Shown here piece after piece: positions 16,976 to 25,255 of a stretch of 64,000 nt of DNA. The stretch is taken from the NCBI RefSeq assembly GCF_011682145.1, contig NZ_WHJH01000004.1, positions 62,001-126,000 on the forward strand, read 5' to 3'. The notes below the pieces were generated by a model that did not search any database, was not told where the DNA came from, and saw only the letters and a program-made list of their open reading frames with translations. A program made the translations under genes and the position numbers. How positions within the stretch are numbered: the first letter of the stretch is position 1; each line of letters begins with the position of its first letter. Source of the stretch: Massilia mucilaginosa (GTDB taxonomy: Bacteria; Pseudomonadota; Gammaproteobacteria; Burkholderiales; Burkholderiaceae_D).

Positions 16976-19558
16976 TCAGCCTTGGGCGATGCGGCCGGCG
17001 ATGTGGGCCAGGGCTGCGTCGACCTGGTCGATCAGGATCAGGCACAGGTCGCCTTCGCCCAGGCGCGCCAGCGCAGTGTCGATGGCGATGAACTCGCCGT
17101 TGATTTCGTCAACGTGGGTGGTGCGCACGGCCCCGGCCAGGCCCTGGCGCAGCAGGGCGACCACTTCGCCGTCGGCGCGCCCGCGCTGGCACTGGTCCTG
17201 GTACAGCAGCACGTCGTCGAACGCCGCGCCGAGAATCTCGGTCTGCTGGCGGATGTCTTCGTCGCGCCGGTCGCCCGCGCCGCTGATGACCACCGAACGC
17301 CGCTTGGCGGGCATGCTTTCCACCGCGCCCACCAACGCCAGGATCGCGTCGGGATTGTGGCCGTAGTCGGCAATCACGGTCGCGCCGCGGTAGCTGAAGA
17401 CGTTGAAGCGCCCCGGCGCGTTGTCGCTTTCGTTGGCGAACGATGCGAGGCCGGCGCGGATGTCGTCCCACGAGGTGCCGACCGCCCATGCCGCCGCCAC
17501 CGAGGCCATCACGTTGTCGACCTGGAAGCCGATGCTGCCGCCGCGCGTGATCGGCACTTCGGCCAGCGCGATGCGGTGCTCGATCTTGCCCTGGGCGGCG
17601 ACCAGCATGGCGCCGTCCACATACACCACGCGCTGCCCTTGGGCGCGGTGGGTCGACATGACCGGGTGCCCCGCGTCGGCGGTGAAGAAGGTGACGCTGC
17701 CACGGCAGTTGTTGGCCATGCCCACCACCGCCGGGTCATTCGCGTTCAATACCGCGACGCCGCTGTCGGCGACATTTTGCACGATCACGCGCTTGAGCAC
17801 CGCCAGGTCTTCGACCGTGGTGATGTAGTTCAGGCCCAGGTGGTCGCCGGCGCCGATGTTGGTGACCACGGCAACCTGGCAGCGATCGAACGCCAGGCCT
17901 TCGCGCAGCAGGCCGCCACGGGCGGTCTCGAATACGGCGGCGTCGACGTCGGGATGGAGCAGCACGTTGCGCGCGCTGCGCGGGCCGCTGCAGTCGCCGC
18001 TGTCGATGCGGCGGCCTTCGATGTAGACGCCGTCGGTGTTGGTCATGCCGGTGCGCAGGCCGCCCGCCGTGAGCAGGTGGGCGATCAGGCGCACCGTGGT
18101 GGTCTTGCCGTTGGTGCCGGTCACGGCGACCACCGGAATGCGGCCGTCGTCGCCGTCGGCGAACATCGAGGAGATGATCGCTTCGCCGACCGGGCGGCCT
18201 TTGCCGAACGAGGGCGAGAGGTGCATGCGCAGGCCCGGCGCGGCGTTGACTTCGACGATGCCGCCGTTCTGTTCTTCGATCGGTTTGAGCACGCTGTCGC
18301 ACACCAGGTCGACGCCGCAGATGTCGAGGCCCACCATGTGGGCGGCGGCGATCGCGCGCGCGGCGACTTCGGGATGGACGTCGTCGGTGACGTCGCTGGC
18401 CGCGCCGCCGGTCGAGAGGTTGGCGTTATTGCGCAGAACGACGCGCTGGCCCTTGGCGGCGACCGATTCGGCCACCAGCCCTTGCTTGGCCAGGCTGGCC
18501 AGCGCGATGTCGTCGAAGCGGATCTTGGTCAGCGAGGTCGCATGGCCATTCCCGCGGCGCGGGTCGAGGTTGACCTGTTCGACCAGTTCGCGCACGCTGT
18601 GCTTGCCGTCGCCAACCACGATCGGCGGGTCGCGCCGCGCGGCGGCAATGAGTTTGTTGCCGATGACGAGCAGGCGGAAGTCGTGGCCGGGCAGGTAGCG
18701 TTCGACCAGGATGTCGTCGCGGAATTCAGCGGCGGCGTGGTAGCCGGCCACCAGCTGTTCGCGGGTGGTGACGTTGACGGTGACGCCCTTGCCCTGGTTG
18801 CCGTCCTTCGGCTTGATGACGACCGGCAGGCCGATTTCCAGCGCGGCGGCCCAGGCGTCGTCCGGGTCCGCGGCCACGCGCCCGAGCGGCACCGGCACGC
18901 CGGCCGCGTGCAGCAGTTTCTTGGTCAGTTCTTTATCTTGCGCGATCGATTCGGCAATCGCGCCGGTGCTGTCGATTTCGGCGGCCTGGATCTTGCGCTG
19001 GCGGCTGCCCCAGCCGAACATGACCAGGCTGCCGTCGGTCAGGCGCCGGAACGGGATGTTGCGGGCCAGCGCGGCTTGGACGATGGCGCCGGTGCTGGGC
19101 CCTAAGCGCACGTCTTCGTCGAGGTCGCGCAGTTGCAGCAGGGCGGCGCCAAGGTCGAACGCAGTGTCGTCGGCGGCGGCGGCGCACAGTTGCGCGGCCA
19201 GGTCCATGGCCAGGCGGCCGACCACTTCTTCGGAGTACTCGACCACGACCTGGAAGATGCCATCTTCGGGCGTGGCGGTGGTGCGGCTGAAGGTGACCGG
19301 GCAGCCGGCTTGCGCCTGCAGGCCGAGCGCCGCCAGTTCCAGCACCTGGGCCATGGCGATGCGGTCGTGGTGGCCGAGCGTTTGCAGCGGGCTCATTTCG
19401 GGGAAGCGCGCGCGCAGGCGCTCTTCGAAGCCGGGCAGGGCGCCGACATCTTGTTCGGCACCGGTGCAGGCGACGATCGCTTCGATCGAGGTGTGGGGGC
19501 TCCAGAGGTTGGGGCCGCGCAGGGCCCGTACGCGAGATACTTCCATAAAGCGTTTCAT
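16976..19558 (-). CDS. cphA: Cyanophycin synthetase CphA
   Basis: The 860-residue protein has the full three-part layout: an N-terminal domain (about 1-160), an ATP-grasp domain (about 220-475, with VVIKPKDGNQGKGV and VEVNAAPG) that adds aspartate to the backbone, and a Mur-ligase domain with an intact P-loop (VTGTNGKTTT near 477) and the C-terminal DYGHNPDA motif that adds arginine side chains. It polymerises multi-L-arginyl-poly-L-aspartate, a nitrogen and carbon store. It lies 83 bases downstream of the cphA' paralogue on the same strand. No cyanophycinase gene is visible in the window. Confidence 0.95.
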   Translation of the reverse strand: MKRFMEVSRVRALRGPNLWSPHTSIEAIVACTGAEQDVGALPGFEERLRARFPEMSPLQTLGHHDRIAMAQVLELAALGLQAQAGCPVTFSRTTATPEDGIFQVVVEYSEEVVGRLAMDLAAQLCAAAADDTAFDLGAALLQLRDLDEDVRLGPSTGAIVQAALARNIPFRRLTDGSLVMFGWGSRQRKIQAAEIDSTGAIAESIAQDKELTKKLLHAAGVPVPLGRVAADPDDAWAAALEIGLPVVIKPKDGNQGKGVTVNVTTREQLVAGYHAAAEFRDDILVERYLPGHDFRLLVIGNKLIAAARRDPPIVVGDGKHSVRELVEQVNLDPRRGNGHATSLTKIRFDDIALASLAKQGLVAESVAAKGQRVVLRNNANLSTGGAASDVTDDVHPEVAARAIAAAHMVGLDICGVDLVCDSVLKPIEEQNGGIVEVNAAPGLRMHLSPSFGKGRPVGEAIISSMFADGDDGRIPVVAVTGTNGKTTTVRLIAHLLTAGGLRTGMTNTDGVYIEGRRIDSGDCSGPRSARNVLLHPDVDAAVFETARGGLLREGLAFDRCQVAVVTNIGAGDHLGLNYITTVEDLAVLKRVIVQNVADSGVAVLNANDPAVVGMANNCRGSVTFFTADAGHPVMSTHRAQGQRVVYVDGAMLVAAQGKIEHRIALAEVPITRGGSIGFQVDNVMASVAAAWAVGTSWDDIRAGLASFANESDNAPGRFNVFSYRGATVIADYGHNPDAILALVGAVESMPAKRRSVVISGAGDRRDEDIRQQTEILGAAFDDVLLYQDQCQRGRADGEVVALLRQGLAGAVRTTHVDEINGEFIAIDTALARLGEGDLCLILIDQVDAALAHIAGRIAQG

Positions 19559-19641
19559 CCTAAGTGTTGCGCTGGTGCGTCGCTGCGCCCTCGGGCGTTG
19601 ACACTGCCGGCAGCCCGGCCATCCGGCCGGGCGCTGTGTTG

Positions 19642-21837
19642 TTAAAGTTTGGCTTTGGTGGGTTTACTGGCGTTGCCCGCGGCCGTGTCGAAGGTGCGCA
19701 GGCCGGCGCCGATCAGCGCGACCGGCACGTCCAGCGCCCACGCCGCCGCCACCGCCGCCAGCACCGTTTCGGGATACTGGGCGGTGCCCGGTTTGAGCGT
19801 GGACATCCGCAGCAGCACCGTCTCGGCCGCGCCGTCGCCGAGCACCACGTCCTGGCCGCGCATGAACACCGCGCGCTGGCCGGCGGCGCGGTGCGCCACG
19901 ATCACCGGCAGTTCCGGGTCGACCGCGTAGAAAATCACGCTGCCGTCGCACAGGCCGGCCAGTTCCGCCACGCGCGCGTCGGCGCCGTTGAGGACCGCCG
20001 CGCCGTCGGGCAAAATCACGTCGACCTGGCTGCGGATCACGTTGGCCATGCCGTCGGCGTCAATAATGTGATATTCCGCCAGCGCTTCCTGGCCTTCCAT
20101 GTCGGTCACCACGCCGACCGTGCACTTGTCGTAGGCCAGGCCTTCGGACAGGATCATGCGCGCATTGCTCTCGAAAACAGCCGCTTCGACGGTACGGTTG
20201 ATCAGCAGGCGCTGGCCGGCGTCGAAGGTCATGGCGTTTTCGCTCGAGACCTGGCGCTGGTCGAGGAACAGGCCCTGGCCGCTGACCACGCCCGTGTGCT
20301 TGCCGGTCAGGTTGACCAGGCAGCCGATCAGGCGCGCAATCAGGCTGGTGCCCCTGGTGCCGGTCACGCCGATGATGGGAATGCGTCCGCTTTCGCCGTC
20401 GGCGAACAGGTGCTCGATGATGGCCGTGCCGACCGGACGCGCCGCGCCCTGGCCGGGTTTCAGGTGGGCCAAGAGGCCCGGGCTGGCGTTGACTTCGATG
20501 ATGGCGCCGCGCTGCTCGTCGAGCGGACGGGTGATGTCTTCGGCCACCAGGTCGATGCCGGCGATGTCCAGGCCGACGATGCGCGCGGCCAGTGCGGCGG
20601 CGTGCGCGATTGACGGGTGCACCAGGTCGGTGACGTCGATGGCGACGTTGCCGTTCGGCTGGATCAGCACTTTCTGGCCGGCCAGCGGCACCGAGTGCGC
20701 AGTCATTCCCTGGCGTTCGAGTTCGAGGATGATTTCGGCCGAGACGTCGGGCTTGACCGGGTTCAGTGGCGCGTCTTCGCCTTCGCCGCGGCGCGGGTCG
20801 GTGTTGATCTGGCTGTTGACCAGCGCGACGATGTCGCCCACGCCGTCGCCGGTGACCCAGAGCGACTCGCCCCTGGCCGCGGCGACCATGCGCGTGCCGA
20901 CCACCAGCAGGCGGTGTTCGTCGCCGGGGATGAAGCGCTCGACGATCACGCTGGCGCTGTCGCCCTTGCGCGCGGCCAGGTGGTAGGCTTTTTCGACGTC
21001 GGCCTGGGTCATCAGGTTGAGCGAGACGCCGCGTCCGTGGTTGCCGTCGTAAGGTTTGAGCACGACCGGCAGGCCGATGTCCTGCGCTTCTTCCCATGCG
21101 GCGGCCGCGCTGCGTACCAGGCTGCCCTCGGGCACCGGCACGCCGCACGATTGCAGCAGGGTCTTGGTCAGGTCCTTGTCGCTGGCGATGCTCTCGGCAA
21201 TGGCGCTGGTGCGGTCGGTTTCGGCGGTCCAGATGCGGCGCTGGGCGGCGCCGTGGCCAAGCTGCACCAGGTTGCCGTCGGTGAGGCGGATGAACGGGAT
21301 CTTGCGCTCGGTGGCCGCTTCGACGATGTGCGCCGTGCTGGGACCGAGGCAGTGGCGGTCGACGACGTCTTTCAGTGTGGCGACGGCGGCGTCCAGATCG
21401 AACGCGGTGTCGTTAATGGCCGCCATCAGCAGCGCGCGGCCGGCGTCGAGCGCGGCCAGGCCGACTTGTTCCTGGCGCGTGCGGAAGGCCATCTTGTAGA
21501 CGCCATGCTGGCCGGTGGAGCGGGTCTTGCCGAAACCGGTGCGCATGCCTGCCAGGTTTTGCAGCTCAAGAACGACATGTTCGAGGATGTGGCCGGACCA
21601 GGTGCCTTCGCGCAGGCGTTCCAGAAAGCCGCCGCGCTCACCCACGCCGCAGCGGTGTTCGATCAGGCCCGGCAGCGACGCGGTGAGGCGCTCGTACAGG
21701 CCGGGCAGCAGGTTCGACGGAAACTCTTCCAGCTCGCCAATATCCAGCCACGCCTCGATCACCGGGCGATAGGTCCAGATGTTGGGTCCGCGCAGGTGAC
21801 TTACCCGCAGAACACTGATTTCTTTCTTCTTTGTCAT
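19642..21837 (-). CDS. Second cyanophycin synthetase, CphA'/CphA2-like
   Basis: This 731-residue paralogue of CphA keeps the N-terminal and ATP-grasp domains (VVLKPYDGNHGRGV, IEVNASPG). Its Mur-ligase P-loop reads VTGTRGTSL near residue 489, so the essential Lys-Thr of GKTT is replaced. The protein stops before the C-terminal ligase lobe that holds DYGHNP in CphA. It should therefore elongate but not ligate arginine, as reported for CphA2 enzymes that polymerise beta-Asp-Arg dipeptides; that role is inferred here. Tandem cphA'-cphA pairs are known in Burkholderiales. It is first in the operon and divergent from the ABC transporter gene. Confidence 0.88.
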   Translation of the reverse strand: MTKKKEISVLRVSHLRGPNIWTYRPVIEAWLDIGELEEFPSNLLPGLYERLTASLPGLIEHRCGVGERGGFLERLREGTWSGHILEHVVLELQNLAGMRTGFGKTRSTGQHGVYKMAFRTRQEQVGLAALDAGRALLMAAINDTAFDLDAAVATLKDVVDRHCLGPSTAHIVEAATERKIPFIRLTDGNLVQLGHGAAQRRIWTAETDRTSAIAESIASDKDLTKTLLQSCGVPVPEGSLVRSAAAAWEEAQDIGLPVVLKPYDGNHGRGVSLNLMTQADVEKAYHLAARKGDSASVIVERFIPGDEHRLLVVGTRMVAAARGESLWVTGDGVGDIVALVNSQINTDPRRGEGEDAPLNPVKPDVSAEIILELERQGMTAHSVPLAGQKVLIQPNGNVAIDVTDLVHPSIAHAAALAARIVGLDIAGIDLVAEDITRPLDEQRGAIIEVNASPGLLAHLKPGQGAARPVGTAIIEHLFADGESGRIPIIGVTGTRGTSLIARLIGCLVNLTGKHTGVVSGQGLFLDQRQVSSENAMTFDAGQRLLINRTVEAAVFESNARMILSEGLAYDKCTVGVVTDMEGQEALAEYHIIDADGMANVIRSQVDVILPDGAAVLNGADARVAELAGLCDGSVIFYAVDPELPVIVAHRAAGQRAVFMRGQDVVLGDGAAETVLLRMSTLKPGTAQYPETVLAAVAAAWALDVPVALIGAGLRTFDTAAGNASKPTKAKL

Positions 21838-22099
21838 GTCGTTATTTCTTGATAACAGGCTTGGCGTTGTTCACGCCCTAAGACCTCGTGAGGCTTTTCG
21901 AAGCGCATCATGTTGTATACTTGCTAGAGACGAAGCTTACCGTGCTGAACCGATTTCTGCCAGTCTGGATTCCCGAACGCGTCGCGCGGGCCTGCTCCGC
22001 AGCATGCCGGTTCGGCGTCCCAGGGAGCCCTGCTACCGGCGCCCACGTTGAACAATTTCCGCCCGTAAATTCGTGGCCCAGAGCCGGAACCGCACTACG

Positions 22100-24376
22100 A
22101 TGACTATCAATCCATCTGTTTCTCCTATGACGACGGGCACCGGCCCGCTTTCCCTGCCCGAACACTGGCAGGCTGACGTCGCTAAAAAACTTGCACCAGG
22201 GGAAAACGTTTTAAGTGGCGTCGAGGTTGACCTCGATGCCAAATTGCATTTCAAAAAAGGCCTGGTGGTGGTCACCAGCCGCCGTTTGCTGGCCCGCGCG
22301 CCGGGCGAAAGCGCGTGGCGCGAGTGGGCTTTCCGCCCCGGACTGTCGCTCACGCACCACGATCACGCCGGTGTCGGCCATCTGCAATTGTTCGACGAGC
22401 AAGGTTTATTGACCTCCTGGCGTTTCACTCTGGGGCAGAACCTGCACGCGATCCGCGTGCTCGACCATTTCAGCGAGCAGCGCGACAGTTTCCTGAGCGG
22501 CTTGCCGGTGCAGTCGGCCGAGCAGGATGTGTGTCCGAGCTGCAAGGCGCCACTGGAACCGGGGCAGGATGAATGTCCGATCTGCACCAAGGTGCTGTAC
22601 ACGCCGCCGTCGACCTGGACCCTGTTCCGCCTGTGGCGCTTCGCCAAGCCGTACAGCGGGCAGCTCGGGCTGGGCTTCTTTTTGATGCTGGCCAGTACCG
22701 CGGCGCATATGATACCGCCGTATCTGACCATGCCGCTGATGGATAACGTGTTGATACCGTTCCAGAACGGGCAGCCGGTCGACCAGCGACTGGTGTGGAT
22801 GTATATGGCCGGCTTGTTCGGCTCGGCCGTGCTGGCCTGGCTGCTGGGCTGGGGCAAGACCTACGTGCTGGCGCTGGTGTCGGAACGGATGGGCGCCGAC
22901 CTGCGCTCGGCCACCTATGAACACCTGATGAAGCTGTCGCTGGAGTATTTCGGCGGCAAGCGCACCGGCGATCTGATGTCGCGCATTGGCAGCGGCAGCG
23001 ACCGCATTTGCGTGTTTTTATCCTTGCACCTGCTCGATTTTGCGTCCGACGTGCTGATGATTATCATGACCGGGGTGATCCTGTGCTCGATCAATCCGAT
23101 GCTGGCCGTCATTACCCTGGTGCCGCTGCCGTTTATCGCGTGGATGATCCACATCGTGCGCGACCGCCTGCGCACCGGCTTCGAGAAAATCGACCGGGTC
23201 TGGGGCGAAGTGACCAATGTGCTGGCCGATACCATTCCCGGCGTGCGCGTGGTGAAAGCCTTTGCCCAGGAACAGCGCGAAGCGACCCGTTTCCGCGATG
23301 CGAACAAACATAACCTGGCCGTCAACGATAAATTGAACCGGGTCTGGTCGCTGTTTTCGCCGACCGTGTCGTTCCTGACCGAACTCGGTTTGCTGGTGGT
23401 GTGGGTATTCGGCATCTGGCTGGTATCGAACAAGAACATCACGGTCGGCGTGCTGACCTTGTTCATTACGTACAGCAGCCGGTTTTATGGCCGCCTCGAT
23501 TCGATGAGCCGCATTGTGTCGGTGACGCAGAAGTCGGCATCGGCCGCCAAGCGCATTTTCGATATTCTCGATCATGTATCGAGCGTTCCGGAGCCGGTCA
23601 ATCCGGTCAAGCTGGACAAGATCGAAGGGCGCATCGATTTGCGCGAAGTCGGTTTCCGTTACGGTAACCGCGCGGTCAATCGCGGTATTTCGCTCAATAT
23701 CAAGGCCGGTGAATTCGTCGGCCTGGTGGGGCATAGCGGATCGGGCAAGAGCACCCTGGTCAATCTGATCTGCCGTTTCTACGACGTGTCGGAAGGGGCG
23801 ATTCTGCTCGATGGCGTCGATATCCGTTCGTTCGCGGTGTCCGATTACCGCAAGAATATCGGGCTGGTGCTGCAGGAGCCGTTTTTGTTCTTCGGCACCA
23901 TCGCCGAGAATATCGCTTACGGCAAGCCGCATGCGACGCGCGAGGAAATCATCGCGTCGGCCCGCGCGGCGCATGCGCACGAATTCATCCTGCGCCTGCC
24001 GCAGGGTTACGATTCGATGGTGGGCGAGCGCGGGCAGGGCTTGTCGGGCGGCGAACGCCAGCGCATTTCGATTGCGCGCGCCTTGCTGATCGACCCGCGC
24101 ATTCTGATCATGGATGAAGCGACTTCGTCGGTCGATTCGGAAACCGAAAAAGAAATCCAGAAAGCGCTCGATAACCTGGTGCAGGGCCGCACCACGATCG
24201 CCATCGCGCACCGTCTGTCGACCCTGCACCGGGCCGACCGCCTGGTGGTCCTGGACCGCGGCGTGGTGATGGAAGAGGGTAGCCACGATGAATTGATGGC
24301 GCGTGAAGGCGCATATTTCCGGCTGTACGAAGCGCAGGCGCGCAACGTCGATACGGATATGGACGACAAGGATTGA
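22100..24376 (+). CDS. Cyanophycin-associated ABC exporter-type protein with zinc-ribbon
   Basis: I chose the ATG at 22100 (758 residues); a GTG nine codons earlier is possible. An N-terminal domain of about 190 residues contains two CxxC pairs (CPSC...CPIC, about 145-165) that look like a zinc ribbon. Then come six transmembrane helices (about 200-480) and a nucleotide-binding domain with Walker A GHSGSGKST (about 544), signature LSGGERQR, Walker B ILIMDEA and the IAHRLST switch histidine. This is a half-transporter of exporter type. It is divergent from cphA'-cphA and coupled to the DUF1854 gene, an arrangement I recall as cyanophycin-associated. The substrate is unknown; arginine-aspartate peptides or a helper function are possible. 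Confidence 0.88.
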   Translation: MTINPSVSPMTTGTGPLSLPEHWQADVAKKLAPGENVLSGVEVDLDAKLHFKKGLVVVTSRRLLARAPGESAWREWAFRPGLSLTHHDHAGVGHLQLFDEQGLLTSWRFTLGQNLHAIRVLDHFSEQRDSFLSGLPVQSAEQDVCPSCKAPLEPGQDECPICTKVLYTPPSTWTLFRLWRFAKPYSGQLGLGFFLMLASTAAHMIPPYLTMPLMDNVLIPFQNGQPVDQRLVWMYMAGLFGSAVLAWLLGWGKTYVLALVSERMGADLRSATYEHLMKLSLEYFGGKRTGDLMSRIGSGSDRICVFLSLHLLDFASDVLMIIMTGVILCSINPMLAVITLVPLPFIAWMIHIVRDRLRTGFEKIDRVWGEVTNVLADTIPGVRVVKAFAQEQREATRFRDANKHNLAVNDKLNRVWSLFSPTVSFLTELGLLVVWVFGIWLVSNKNITVGVLTLFITYSSRFYGRLDSMSRIVSVTQKSASAAKRIFDILDHVSSVPEPVNPVKLDKIEGRIDLREVGFRYGNRAVNRGISLNIKAGEFVGLVGHSGSGKSTLVNLICRFYDVSEGAILLDGVDIRSFAVSDYRKNIGLVLQEPFLFFGTIAENIAYGKPHATREEIIASARAAHAHEFILRLPQGYDSMVGERGQGLSGGERQRISIARALLIDPRILIMDEATSSVDSETEKEIQKALDNLVQGRTTIAIAHRLSTLHRADRLVVLDRGVVMEEGSHDELMAREGAYFRLYEAQARNVDTDMDDKD

Positions 24377-24858
24377 TGATGGCAAGCGCAGCAAGTTCGG
24401 TATTCACATTGAGCCGCGACAGTTTCGGCAAATTGACGTTGACGGCGGAAGACGGCGAAGTGCATGTGGGCGTGTCGCCGGTGCGCGCGTTCCCGATCCA
24501 GGCGCCGGACCAGGGTATTTCGATGGTGCTTTCGAATGGCAAGGAAGTCGGCTGGATCGACAGTCTGGCGGCACTGCCAGCGCCGATTCGGGAATTGGTG
24601 CAAGATGACCTCGATGGGCGCGAATTCATGCCGGTGATTTACCATATTGTCAGTGTCAGCAGTTTTGCCACGCCATGCACATGGGAAGTCAAGACCGACC
24701 GGGGCGATACCGCGTTTACGCTCAAGGGCGAAGAAGATATCCGCCGGATCGGCGACGCGTCGCTGCTGGTGGCCGATAACCACGGCATCCAGTTTCTGAT
24801 CCGCGATATGTTCACCATCGACAAGCACAGCCGGAAGATTCTCGACCGGTTTTTATGA
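24376..24858 (+). CDS. DUF1854 family protein, cyanophycin-associated
   Basis: This 160-residue soluble protein starts at the ATG overlapping the ABC gene stop (TGATG), indicating translational coupling. It matches the DUF1854 pattern: an early VSPVRAFPI, a mid IDSLAALP, and a C-terminal DASLLVADNHGIQFLIRD. No catalytic motif is evident and no signal peptide is present. The strict pairing with the ABC gene beside cyanophycin synthetases suggests an accessory of the transporter or of cyanophycin handling. The molecular role is unknown. Confidence 0.85.
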   Translation: MMASAASSVFTLSRDSFGKLTLTAEDGEVHVGVSPVRAFPIQAPDQGISMVLSNGKEVGWIDSLAALPAPIRELVQDDLDGREFMPVIYHIVSVSSFATPCTWEVKTDRGDTAFTLKGEEDIRRIGDASLLVADNHGIQFLIRDMFTIDKHSRKILDRFL

Positions 24859-24879
24859 TGGCGTTTTGATGGAGTATGC

Positions 24880-25182
24880 ATGCACTATTTGTTATGTTAC
24901 GACCTGGCCCCGGATTATCTTGAAACACGCGGCAAATACCGCAACGCGCATTTGAAACTGGCGTGGGAAGCGCAGGAACGCGGTGAACTGATCATGGGCG
25001 GCGCGTTTTCCGATCCGGCCGATATGTCGGTGCTGTTCTTCCAGAGCGAATCGCCGGCGCTGGTGGAGGCGTTTGCCAAGGCCGATCCGTATCTGCTGCA
25101 TGGCGTGGTGACCGGGTATAAGGTCCGGCAGTGGAATACCGTGGTCGGCAAGGATGCATTCAATCCTTTGCGGCCCGAGTAA
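24880..25182 (+). CDS. YciI family protein
   Basis: The 100-residue protein has the YciI fold signature: MHYLLCYDL start, RNAHL with a conserved histidine, GGAFSDPAD, and the FAKADPYLLHGVV segment. YciI proteins are small ferredoxin-like cytoplasmic proteins, some thought to be enzymes through a His-Asp pair, mostly of unknown role. It follows DUF1854 by 21 bases, so it may belong to the same transcript. Confidence 0.88.
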   Translation: MHYLLCYDLAPDYLETRGKYRNAHLKLAWEAQERGELIMGGAFSDPADMSVLFFQSESPALVEAFAKADPYLLHGVVTGYKVRQWNTVVGKDAFNPLRPE

Positions 25183-25205
25183 GACCGCTAAGCTCCAAAC
25201 CGTCT

Positions 25206-25223
25206 CCCCCGCGCAGGCGGGGG
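25206..25223. repeat. Short GC hairpin (CCCCCGC/GCGGGGG)
   Basis: A 7-bp perfect stem with loop GCAG lies between the YciI gene and the patatin gene. It has no T-run. It may slow or end transcription or be part of a dispersed repeat. Confidence 0.4.
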
Positions 25224-25255
25224 GCCATAGCACGCCTGAATTCAACCGGAAACCC

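Noticed and set aside
16955-19105. Long open frame antisense to cphA (plus strand)
   Set aside because: It mirrors a conserved cyanophycin synthetase gene; the translation is His/Gly/Ala-rich low-complexity sequence, a normal result of high GC codon use on the other strand. The same applies to long antisense frames at 1558-3189, 8981-11089, 11381-13219 and 48578-50737.
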